NCBI GenBank assembly: GCA_020796225.1
Contig: CM036768.1
Coordinates: forward strand, 39,692,789-39,756,788
Origin: Arion vulgaris
Taxonomy: Eukaryota > Mollusca > Gastropoda > Stylommatophora > Arionidae
DNA: 64,000 bases
Direction: 5' to 3'
Within the stretch, counting starts at the first letter, position 1; every line of letters starts with the position of its first letter. A program made the translations under genes and the position numbers. The notes below the pieces were generated by a model. It saw only the letters and a list, made by a program, of their open reading frames with translations, was not told the DNA's origin and made no database searches. Shown one piece after another: positions 62,701 to 64,000 of the stretch.

Positions 62701-63181
62701 TGTTGAGGCACAGAGAAAGCAAGATGTGCAAAAAAGACAAAACATATAACACTGACATGTCTAATTTCAATCATTTAAGCCCCACCTGTGGTGTGGGATT
62801 GTGTTCAAGGACTGGACTTTACAGTCACCTCCAAACACACACACCAGAGAAGTGCAGCAACACATGTCTGAGACTGCTGTCATCATCGCTTGCGATGGAC
62901 AGCTATTATAGAGTTCATGCACTGCAGCTAAAATCTTTCTGTGTGCAAAGAGATTATAGCAAACATGGCTACTCACCGAGGTACGATGATGATGGGCCAT
63001 CAATGAATCTGGTACCTGCGTAATAATAAACCAATAAACAAGTTGGCCATGATTATATATGAGTATTCTCACCTGTCTGAGTTGAGCGACTTATCAACAC
63101 TGGAGACTGTGGTCTAGTAGCTAGCTCTGACCGTCTCTGGCTCACTGAATCAAGCCCTGTCTTAGATCTGTCCACATGTTT
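28822..63181 (-). CDS. SECISBP2L: SECIS-binding protein 2-like gene, 14 exons seen, 5' end outside window
   Basis: Fourteen minus-strand exons, listed separately, total about 5,235 nt (about 1,745 codons), longer than the vertebrate paralogues as I remember them (SECISBP2L is about 1,100 aa). The family binds the SECIS hairpin in selenoprotein mRNA 3' UTRs through an L7Ae-type kink-turn module plus an adjacent Sec-incorporation domain, and recruits EFSec with Sec-tRNA at UGA. Recognition rests on order-conserved blocks: DSDSGYNSP, AEISLEQ, LDIAAMIDALQ, PSPLKKVILKERE, RRFREYCTQILDKEID, LLQDLVKFQDRMYHKDPVK, LGLREVTKHLKLKKIKC, ISPNLEKIQSKGGLDEAL, PFVFALGRRALGR, VVGIFNY, AHMGHSR, SAISF and SEPISE. 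All introns are GT/AG and phases agree at every junction. Within exons 3, 4 and 9 a one-base frame change is needed, and the last exon has an in-frame TGA. The first exons are not in the window. SECISBP2 versus SECISBP2L cannot be settled here; the C-terminal extension favours the L-like form. Confidence 0.93.
29437..29439 (-). other. in-frame TGA codon in the last SECISBP2-like exon
   Basis: Codon 94 of the last exon, context GCG GAC TGA CGT AGT. It could be a nonsense mutation, since CGA to TGA at a CpG is the commonest kind and the next codon is CGT. It could also be a sequencing error, or a recoded UGA. Everything up to and including the RNA-binding domain lies upstream, so a truncated product could still work. 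Confidence 0.8.
30440..32490. repeat. 13-bp AT-rich minisatellite, about 155 copies
   Basis: Unit ATAATGATCAAAT, with GACC, GAAC and GACT variants in place of GATC. It fills most of the intron between the last two exons and stops 26 bp before the exon 13 donor. Confidence 0.97.
32516..32782 (-). CDS. SECISBP2L: SECISBP2-like exon 13 of window
   Basis: Acceptor CTGTTGACAG; donor AGTAAA|GTAAGT; 267 nt, phase 0 in and out. It encodes SKYRSLISLTAAARTAYNEM, which completes the RNA-binding module (vertebrate 'ELTEEARKAYKDM'). It then encodes AAHMGHSRTPSGCSAISFTS and SEPISENF, matching HHMGHSRNPSAASAISF...SEPISE, a short block conserved in SECISBP2L. It lies next to the 13-bp intronic array. Confidence 0.95.
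33000..34295. other. intronic AT-rich sequence, no gene
   Basis: Part of the 4.3-kb intron between exons 12 and 13. Apart from the inverted repeat at 33,486-33,542, no motif is recognised. Confidence 0.5.
33486..33542. repeat. 17-bp perfect inverted repeat with palindromic arms
   Basis: AGCCGATATATCGGTTC (33,486-33,502) and GAACCGATATATCGGCT (33,526-33,542) are exact reverse complements, 23 bp apart. Each contains the palindrome CCGATATATCGG. Confidence 0.9.
34300..34740 (-). pseudogene. LINE reverse-transcriptase C-terminal fragment
   Basis: Antisense, with the same C/T-rich character and order as 3020-3440(-). Minus reading includes MARNMDNEQAVRRQN and EEQEEDRE in broken frames (the 'W-x-x-N-E/K-AVRR' region and the basic end). 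Confidence 0.6.
34965..35480 (-). pseudogene. I-clade-like LINE, RNase H end and 3' region
   Basis: Collinear with 3722-4190(-). Plus-strand words CTCCTGCATACCCTGGCAC (antisense of the PGYAG...GN segment) and GGCAACTAACGACACCAGTT are shared. The frame is broken. Confidence 0.75.
35815..36000. repeat. 37-bp minisatellite, 5 copies
   Basis: Unit contains GAGACATGAAGATAAACAGT and AGATAGAGACAGACAA. Confidence 0.93.
36020..36412 (+). pseudogene. LINE family L1a 3' fragment
   Basis: Starts within AACCTAGATGCTGACATCAA, then AACAAGAAGAGACCGGTTGA, the RT C-terminal region and the family 3' end CTTCTTATCCTGACACTGTG. Compare 52,740-53,400. Confidence 0.85.
36412..36575. repeat. about 55-bp repeat, 3 copies
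   Basis: Shared GAAATATGTCTATATATTCA followed by ATGTTGTCTCTTGTATCC. Confidence 0.87.
36590..36990 (-). pseudogene. LINE fragment, RNase H end plus zinc-knuckle region
   Basis: Minus strand reads HHCGIPGNETADRFKKVL (the RNase H GNE.AD signature), then after broken frames NQTAEHILQDCPNMI. Confidence 0.75.
37108..37259 (-). CDS. SECISBP2L: SECISBP2-like exon 12 of window (L7Ae module, second half)
   Basis: Acceptor TTGTCTACAG; donor TGTGAA|GTGAGT; 152 nt, phase 1 in and 0 out. It encodes GGLDEALNNILNMCREQDVP and FVFALGRRALGRACAKLVPS, then VVGIFNYDGCE. The glycines of KGGLDE and the FVFALGR(K/R)ALGR helix are signatures of SBP2-type L7Ae domains. The stretch KLVP-SVVGIFNY is one residue shorter than the KLVPVSVVGIFNY I recall from vertebrates. 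Confidence 0.97.
37265..38110. other. intronic sequence, no feature recognised
   Basis: Part of the intron between exons 11 and 12, before the 40-bp array. No motif recognised. Confidence 0.45.
38125..38985. repeat. 40-bp minisatellite, about 22 copies
   Basis: Unit GGCATAGTGAAGTCTCAGTG plus TCAGTGGGGCTCCACAGAGA. It has several short deletions within units. Confidence 0.95.
39080..40860. repeat. 33-bp minisatellite, about 53 copies
   Basis: Unit AAGTTTATGTGTACAGAACA plus ACTAAAGTTACAG (or GTAACAC). The 33-bp period keeps one frame open on each strand (an 11-residue repeat), which explains the 312- and 284-residue open frames. It is intronic and not judged coding. Positions 40,190-40,620 are heavily garbled. 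Confidence 0.96.
40930..41044 (-). CDS. SECISBP2L: SECISBP2-like exon 11 of window (L7Ae module, first half)
   Basis: Acceptor TTTATTGTAG; donor CAAAG|GTGTGTG; 115 nt, entering in phase 0 and leaving in phase 1. It encodes KRRVVLGLREVTKHLKLKKI followed by KCVVISPNLEKIQSK. This is the start of the L7Ae/L30e-type RNA-binding fold, which recognises the non-Watson-Crick A-G quartet of the SECIS core. Confidence 0.96.
41286..41512 (-). mobile_element. SINE-2 copy, in the intron between exons 10 and 11
   Basis: AAGGATTGACTTCATTGAGC, CAACAATCCTAGGTATCTCT, with the head end near GGCAAAGGCTGTGTAGCCA decayed. It matches 12,859-13,118. Confidence 0.85.
41680..43410. repeat. 41-bp minisatellite with about 735-bp higher-order period
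   Basis: Unit ATATGCAATATCTTCTCAGA plus CAGATATTTCAGGATCTCAGG. All three plus frames lack stops, giving a spurious 545-residue frame. Short-unit landmarks (CAGGATATGCAATATCTTCT straight after ATTT) recur at 41,761, 42,495 and 43,231. Confidence 0.96.
43504..43609 (-). CDS. SECISBP2L: SECISBP2-like exon 10 of window
   Basis: Acceptor CTGCTTCAG; donor GTCAAA|GTCAGT; 106 nt, taking two carried bases (GA+A = Glu) and leaving in phase 0. It encodes EYCTQILDKEIDQCCTSLLQ and DLVKFQDRMYHKDPVK, a near match to the family block EYCNQVLCKEIDECVTLLLQ...QERIYQKDPVRAK that leads into the L7Ae module. Continuing into exon 11 (AKTKRRVV) reproduces the expected DPV(K/R)AK junction. Confidence 0.93.
43725..44345. 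repeat. 56-bp minisatellite, about 11 copies
   Basis: Unit GAGATGGGTTGCCTCTATGA plus AGCTGC, then CCTTCAGAGTTTCCAT. It starts about 110 bp from the exon 10 acceptor. Confidence 0.95.
44390..44760 (-). pseudogene. LINE C-terminal fragment containing a 33-bp array
   Basis: Minus strand: VRYCRMGHRQLNHYMHRIK, then CSCQTETQTTQ repeated about eight times (44,405-44,690). The same LINE segment without the array is at 48,085-48,430. The array therefore arose by local amplification of the cysteine-motif codons. Confidence 0.87.
44762..45020. repeat. about 31-bp minisatellite, 8 copies
   Basis: Unit ACATGAGAGATGTTTCTGTG plus ACATGGTTACA. It ends about 50 bp from the exon 9 donor. Confidence 0.94.
45072..45274 (-). 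CDS. SECISBP2L: SECISBP2-like exon 9 of window (one frame change)
   Basis: Acceptor ATCAACAG; donor TTTAGAGA|GTAAGTAT; 203 nt. The entry frame gives SKSGDTDGEDTNEAAELSAD and SPISMSPASPGNSGSTPG, similar to the Ser/Pro-rich 'LSPASQNSP...GSPASSG' block of vertebrate SECISBP2L. It would stop at TAG 45,075-45,077. Another frame gives VVMKIHSRRFRE, which joins EYCTQ of exon 10 to make the highly conserved KIHSKRFREYCNQ block. One base must therefore be skipped between about 45,190 and 45,078, most likely near 45,100-45,140. A weaker donor at 45,080 (GTTTAG) fits the entry frame but would lose this conserved block, so I prefer the strong GTAAGT. Confidence 0.85.
45405..45705. repeat. 60-bp minisatellite, 5 copies
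   Basis: Unit GTCAGTCGATCTGCTAGTGC, ATTGCTCTTGGTGGCCACGC, GGCTGCCCATATAGCT. It is fairly GC-rich for the window. Confidence 0.95.
45730..45870 (-). pseudogene. RNase H domain fragment of a LINE
   Basis: Minus strand reads SALRWLDTQEYRYAYI, then SDSMDMLKKIES. This is the RNase H segment ending in the conserved SD(S/N)-SML-KI strand, as in 3722-5185(-). Confidence 0.72.
45877..46740 (-). pseudogene. LINE family L1a fragment with internal 57-bp amplification
   Basis: The normal family 3' part is at 45,877-46,165 (antisense). Then the segment coding MKCVCRMLRVSRRELVTTE is repeated about eight times (46,170-46,630), and the upstream RT sequence resumes at 46,640 (GATACCAGCTGTCCATGTTT). The 57-bp unit is a multiple of three, so the 19-residue repeat stays in frame. 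Confidence 0.88.
46894..46946 (-). CDS. SECISBP2L: SECISBP2-like exon 8 of window (micro-exon)
   Basis: 53-nt exon between acceptor TTGTCTACAG and donor AAGATG|GTAAGTTG. Two carried bases enter (GG+T = Gly) and one leaves (G). It encodes GTSSGVGIVGGESELSQD, a linker without recognised motifs. The chained phases (2 in, 1 out) fit exons 7 and 9 exactly. Confidence 0.75.
47037..47287 (-). mobile_element. SINE-3 copy with 11-bp target-site duplication
   Basis: Flanked by TAAAAATCTAT (47,026-47,036 and 47,288-47,298). It is a full-length reverse copy. Head on the minus strand: GTGTCTGTAGCTCAAGCAGT. Confidence 0.93.
47770..48050. repeat. 24-bp minisatellite, about 11 copies
   Basis: Unit AAGTTATGATTGAACTAATA plus CATA. 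The last copies are disrupted. Confidence 0.93.
48085..48430 (-). pseudogene. LINE fragment: RNase H end to cysteine motif
   Basis: A 113-residue open minus frame: NENLSGNERAEEMSRETK (RNase H GNERA), HTTIFRLRTGHCRLNPHMHR, then CGYQTETQTPEHFL. It is one of the better preserved LINE ends here (RLRTGHC.LN...C...TPEHFL). Confidence 0.85.
48631..48929 (-). CDS. SECISBP2L: SECISBP2-like exon 7 of window (SID core)
   Basis: Acceptor TGTGTTTCAG; donor GTTGG|GTAAGA; 299 nt, entering in phase 0 and leaving with two bases. It carries the hallmark SID block GKEREIGKTKKPSPLKKVI followed by LKEREQRKRLRLLDEDPD. This matches the lysine-rich KGKEKEIAKLK...LKKVILKEREEKK segment of the family, known to be required together with the RNA-binding domain for ribosome association and Sec incorporation. 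Confidence 0.93.
49088..49335 (+). mobile_element. element A copy, in the intron between exons 6 and 7
   Basis: GGGGAACAAAGAATAGTAAC, AAGAGGTGACTAAGTTAGGG, CACAAAGAGTAGTTAACAAG, and a GAAGAAGAAG tail at about 49,321-49,330, followed at once by the 44-bp array. Confidence 0.87.
49335..50096. repeat. 44-bp minisatellite, 17 copies, very homogeneous
   Basis: Unit GATATCTATAGACTAAAACT plus TCATGAGAGAAACTAGATAA and AGTG. Only one variant site is evident (CTATAG versus CTGTAG in two units), so it amplified recently or is homogenised. Confidence 0.96.
50097..50336 (-). mobile_element. SINE-3 copy inserted in the last unit of the 44-bp array
   Basis: Target-site duplication ATATCTATG (50,088-50,096 and 50,337-50,345). 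Past it the array-like words continue in decayed form (GTACTAAAACTAAATCAAAG). Confidence 0.92.
50579..50886 (-). CDS. SECISBP2L: SECISBP2-like exon 6 of window (start of SID region)
   Basis: Acceptor TTCTTAACAG; donor TTACAG|GTAAATT; 308 nt, entering in phase 1 and leaving in phase 0. It encodes a basic helix-like stretch (ESKRARKRRKRREQANKAAE), then AELAEISLEQQWLKE and PIALDIAAMIDALQ. The last two correspond to 'EYSEISMEQKKLQE' and 'QLDLGDMLAALE' in vertebrate SECISBP2L, which begin the conserved half needed for Sec incorporation. Confidence 0.9.
50945..51690. repeat. 63-bp minisatellite, about 12 copies, seeded by a LINE 3' end
   Basis: Unit ACCAACATTCTAAACCTCCA, TCAAGATATACATATTTCTT, CTTCTGCAATCTCTGGGGCC. 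The 63-bp period leaves a 21-residue frame open on both strands. The part CTTCTTCTGCAATCTCTGG is the 3' terminus of the adjoining LINE fragment. It starts about 55 bp from the exon 6 acceptor. Confidence 0.95.
51690..51890 (-). pseudogene. LINE C-terminal zinc-knuckle-like fragment
   Basis: Antisense copy of the family at 10,920-11,275: GTCAGCTTCAGGTCTGTCAT, GTGGCCACATGTTGCTTCTC, AGGAAAGGACAGTCTTGC. Minus reading: LGELRSNMWPHPVNLKTKL. Confidence 0.8.
52004..52103 (-). CDS. SECISBP2L: SECISBP2-like exon 5 of window
   Basis: 100-nt exon between acceptor CATATGCAG and donor ATACTG|GTAAGTTT. It enters in phase 0 and leaves in phase 1. It encodes TWSKAGSQSRTQSLTGSCVS followed by GDIDDEDNTSCHT. 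The sequence is not recognisably conserved and is supported by splice sites, an open frame and phase agreement with both neighbours. Confidence 0.78.
52215..53400 (+). pseudogene. LINE family L1a, RT core to 3' end, split by SINE-1
   Basis: The catalytic box reads KEFPFADDQ, then STTEEQLQQYINRLQLACNE, YNMRINIDKIEVMAF and QVKDFTYLWSIFQQTEE before stops. C-terminal part as in the other L1a copies (KKRPVEK, QQQIKWFSHISRL, RPRKRWTSEI). A 68-bp segment holding the FADDQ box is tandemly duplicated (52,232-52,299 and 52,300-52,367). The SINE sits at 52,923-53,198. It lies in the intron between exons 4 and 5, opposite to the gene. Confidence 0.9.
52923..53198 (+). mobile_element. SINE-1, full length, inserted in LINE L1a
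   Basis: 276 bp; head GAGAGCCGCTGTAGCATAGT with B box GGTCTGGGTTCAACTCC; ends GGTATGAAAGGGTTCC and oligo-T. Perfect 13-bp target-site duplication ACATAAGCAGATT (52,910-52,922 and 53,199-53,211). Confidence 0.95.
53395..53660. repeat. about 75-bp local repeat, 3 copies
   Basis: Shared TCCTGAATTCTCTACAAACA, AATTCAACTCATAAAACAAG, decaying to the right. Confidence 0.8.
53974..54215 (-). mobile_element. element A copy
   Basis: Reversed: CTTCTTCTTCAAATGCTCCA, GTATGTGATCTGAGCCTGAG, CTACATCTGTCGCCTCTTAT. It appears to contain an extra segment near 54,125-54,185. Confidence 0.82.
54225..54415. repeat. about 84-bp duplication, 2 copies
   Basis: GACAAGCTATATGGATATGT ... CTCCAGTTGATCACTAATTA occurs twice. 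Confidence 0.85.
54692..55738 (-). CDS. SECISBP2L: SECISBP2-like exon 4 of window (Pro-rich, Arg-run, one frame change)
   Basis: Acceptor TGTTTCAG; donor AAGTCG|GTAAGT; 1,047 nt. It encodes a Pro/Tyr-rich low-complexity stretch (HTFAAPPPSAYYTGVIPYQP), a run of eight arginines (KRRRRRRRRTRGQARLGG), then an acidic motif STLHFEDVDEFPDLL and a terminal SITYSDILKS. The FEDxDEFPDL...YSDILK order resembles the 'FEDEDGFQEL' area upstream of the SID in vertebrate SECISBP2L. The entry frame (DAVNMTSFGKTDSI) meets a stop at 55,566, and the long frame is blocked upstream by TGA at 55,724-55,726, so a one-base frame change lies between 55,569 and 55,723. Confidence 0.85.
55858..57850. repeat. 20-bp polypurine minisatellite, about 99 copies
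   Basis: Unit AACACAGAAAGGGAAGAACA with GGG/GGC/GGA/CGC variants. No frame on either strand has a stop, giving several mutually overlapping 650-712-residue open frames that are not genes. It fills the intron between exons 3 and 4. On the gene's sense strand it is pyrimidine-rich. Confidence 0.97.
57903..59349 (-). CDS. SECISBP2L: SECISBP2-like exon 3 of window (long, Ser-rich, one frame change)
   Basis: Acceptor ATATTTACAG; donor CAATCAG|GTAAAAA; 1,447 nt. It opens with HEDSDSGYNSPMHK, matching the DSDSGYCSPKH block of vertebrate SECISBP2L, followed by a basic KK/KR-rich stretch and a long Ser/Thr/Pro-rich, presumably disordered region with YSWTDFPP and many SSS runs. The entry frame closes with TAG at 59,042-59,044, while the exit frame is open from 59,088 down to the donor. 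The two overlap only in 59,045-59,088, which contains a six-A run (59,067-59,072 on the plus strand). Dropping one base restores a single frame that fits the downstream phase. An intron is excluded by the short overlap. Confidence 0.85.
59388..60016. repeat. 15-bp minisatellite, interrupted by element B
   Basis: Unit CAACTTCTCATATCA (or CATATCG). Left part 59,388-59,675 and right part 59,928-60,016. It starts about 40 bp from the exon 3 acceptor. Confidence 0.96.
59676..59927 (+). mobile_element. element B (SINE-like), 252 bp, inside the 15-bp array
   Basis: 11-bp target-site duplication ACAACTTCTCA (59,665-59,675 and 59,928-59,938). It starts CGCCCAAGTGGTTACCGGGC and ends in GAAGAAGAAG. Confidence 0.94.
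60016..60710. other. intronic sequence, no feature recognised
   Basis: Between the 15-bp array and the next element B. Short open frames only, and no motif recognised. Confidence 0.45.
60724..60974 (+). mobile_element. element B (SINE-like), 251 bp
   Basis: 12-bp target-site duplication ACACACAAATCA (60,712-60,723 and 60,975-60,986). It is near-identical to 59,676-59,927. The target, ACACAAATCACAAAGAGTGG, resembles the tail of element A. Confidence 0.94.
61111..61242 (-). CDS. SECISBP2L: SECISBP2-like exon 2 of window
   Basis: Bounded by acceptor TTATTTCAG and donor GCAG|GTGAGAAT. It enters with one carried base to make the D of STQTD, and leaves in phase 1. It encodes DLPPVVHNFTLEEMPHPLYV and then SKNGQSVLSRPGINCEGHEW. 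It has no recognised domain and belongs to the poorly conserved N-terminal half, but both splice sites and the phase fit exactly. Confidence 0.82.
61645..61701 (-). ncRNA. U2 snRNA 5'-end-like fragment (pseudogene)
   Basis: Minus strand from 61,701: GTCGCTTCTCTGCCCTTTGG, CTAAGATCAAAGTTTAGTG. This closely follows the U2 5' end (ATCGCTTCTCGGCCTTTTGG, CTAAGATCAAAGTGTAGTA). The branch-point-pairing GTAGTA is changed to TTTAGTG, and similarity is lost after about 40 nt. It is not a functional U2 gene. Confidence 0.72.
61738..61996 (-). mobile_element. element A copy
   Basis: Reversed: CAATGATCACTTGTTAACCA, TGCGCCTACAAGTAGGCCAG, GCCTTGTAGGTGGCAGTTGT, CTTTGCTCCCCTTGTGG. Confidence 0.85.
62048..62206. 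repeat. 45-bp inverted repeat plus direct duplication
   Basis: Arms 62,048-62,092 and 62,162-62,206 are reverse complements with one mismatch (GTCAGTTAGTTTCACAACTT / AAGTTGTGAAACTAACTGAC). The spacer holds a direct copy of the left flank (CACTAATCACTGTAACACTA twice). Confidence 0.92.
62346..62985 (+). pseudogene. LINE C-terminus with C2H2-like finger
   Basis: Reads YQHCRRAGHIARLSDKCIP, KQLKNGKLEGSRPASEQKK, then after a frameshift and a 67-bp tandem duplication (62,591-62,657 and 62,658-62,724) a finger-like end: SPTCGVGLCSRTGLYSHLQT followed by HTPEKC. The C-x2/4-C...GL-SH-x3/4-H pattern is typical of the last residues of one group of invertebrate non-LTR ORF2 proteins. Confidence 0.83.
63073..63181 (-). 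CDS. SECISBP2L: SECISBP2-like, most 5' exon seen (exon 1 of window)
   Basis: Acceptor TTCTGTAG precedes the exon and donor G|GTGAGAA follows it. It enters in phase 0 and leaves with one base (G). It encodes KHVDRSKTGLDSVSQRRSEL followed by RPQSPVLISRSTQT. The QSPVLISRSTQTD-LP junction with the next exon resembles the conserved N-terminal 'VLLVDASQQTDFP' block of vertebrate SECISBP2L (from memory). It begins mid-protein, so further coding exons must lie beyond 64,000. Confidence 0.8.
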
Positions 63182-63429
63182 CTACAGAATAAAAAGGTAT
63201 TTCAACAATGAACCTTCACAAGACAAGTGGTTCTGAAACTGTAGAAAACATTAGAACATGCTTTTGCACAATGTAGTGGTACACAAAGTGTACAAAAAAC
63301 AGTTTGTGATGCCATCAATGATTGTCGTGGTAAATTTATTTCTATAGTTTGGTAACTAGCTTAATATATTATAAGCCACATTTTATACAACGCTTGATCA
63401 ACTAATGTAGCAGAAAAATATCTCTCTCT

Positions 63430-64000
63430 CTCTACCTTTTTAACCCGGATTGGGGCATATGCCCTCGACCAACTAATGCCAAGTCTTCCTATCTCTAGCT
63501 ATCTCCTGCAGCTCCCTCCAGCTCTTCTTTATATTGTTGATCTCTGCCTCCAAACCTCATCTCCATGTATTTGTAAGCCTCCCTTTTTTTCGCTGTCCCT
63601 GTGGGTTCCAGGGAAGGACCCTCTTGTTATATTCCCCTCTGGTTTTCTCAAGGTGTGTCCTATCCAGCACCAACATTCCCATGCATACTCTGTCCTCCAC
63701 TGCAGCAGCCATCCCAAAGTCCATTTTCTCACCATACCCATGAGAAGTTGATTACTATATCTTCTCTCTCTATCTCAAAGACGACACTGTCTGGTATGTC
63801 CAAACTTAACGCCTAATTCTCGAACTCGTTCCAGTGTCTGAGACTTGCCCATGTCACATAATTGAGAGCGTACCACATTGATGATTTCGGCTCTGTCCAT
63901 ACTTCTGCCAGTTTGAGTCGGGGCATTGTTTGCAAGAAAGTCAGCACGCTCATTACCCTGCACTACAGAATGTCCAGGTGTGTACAGCCAAGTTCAGCAA
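63430..64000 (-). pseudogene. LINE: RNase H end and C-terminal tail
   Basis: Minus strand from the window end: WTFC-SAGQGNERADFLANN style RNase H terminus (QGNERADFLANNAPTQTGR), SMDRAEIINVVRSQLCDMGK and GVKFGHTRQC. Then GMVRKWTLGWLLQWRTEY, IGHTLRKPEGNITRGSFPGT and the ORF2 basic tail in broken frames. It probably continues beyond 64,000. Confidence 0.85.

Overview
This is a eukaryotic, almost certainly invertebrate animal, nuclear window. It is AT-rich and has no prokaryote-style operons. It holds one multi-exon gene on the minus strand with canonical GT/AG introns, many broken non-LTR retrotransposon (LINE) pieces, several SINE-like families with target-site duplications, two MITE copies, and about twenty-five tandem-repeat arrays. 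The mix of LINE families with RNase H and GRPR-type C-termini, tRNA-headed SINEs and huge intronic minisatellites suits a lophotrochozoan, perhaps a gastropod mollusc; that assignment is inference.

Layout. Positions 1-28,800 lie downstream (3') of the gene and contain no gene I can support: a 28-bp array (1-1175), LINE and SINE debris (1.2-13.3 kb), a 22-bp array (13.3-14.25 kb), more debris and small arrays (14.3-23.9 kb), then a 46/48-bp array (24.1-28.8 kb). From 28,822 to 63,181 on the minus strand runs the one real gene, a SECIS-binding protein 2-like gene (SECISBP2/SECISBP2L family), the factor that binds SECIS elements in selenoprotein mRNAs and allows UGA to be read as selenocysteine. 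Fourteen exons are delimited here with matching intron phases. They cover the DSDSGY motif region, the Sec-incorporation (SID) region (LKKVILKERE), the REYC...KEID...DPVK segment, the L7Ae kink-turn RNA-binding module (LREVTKHLKLKKIKC, GGLDEAL, FVFALGRRALGR, VVGIFNY), the HMGHSR/SAISF/SEPISE motif and the acidic C-terminal region. The 5' exons lie beyond 64,000. Positions 63.4-64 kb are a LINE fragment.

Almost every intron carries its own unrelated minisatellite (13, 15, 20, 24, 31, 33, 37, 40, 41, 44, 56, 60 or 63 bp units), so the gene spans over 34 kb for about 5.2 kb of coding sequence.

Most notable points: (i) the last exon of this selenocysteine-decoding factor has an in-frame TGA (29,437-29,439) followed by about 204 open codons that still resemble the family C-terminus; (ii) three exons each contain one apparent frame change, all three in the same sense (one extra base); (iii) a garbled copy of the last exon sits on the far side of the 4-kb array, which with other noisy patches suggests imperfect assembly; (iv) SINEs and LINEs are nested in each other in both directions with clean target-site duplications; (v) several arrays appear to have been born inside retroelement sequence. 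No unambiguous new system such as a defence island or gene cluster is present.
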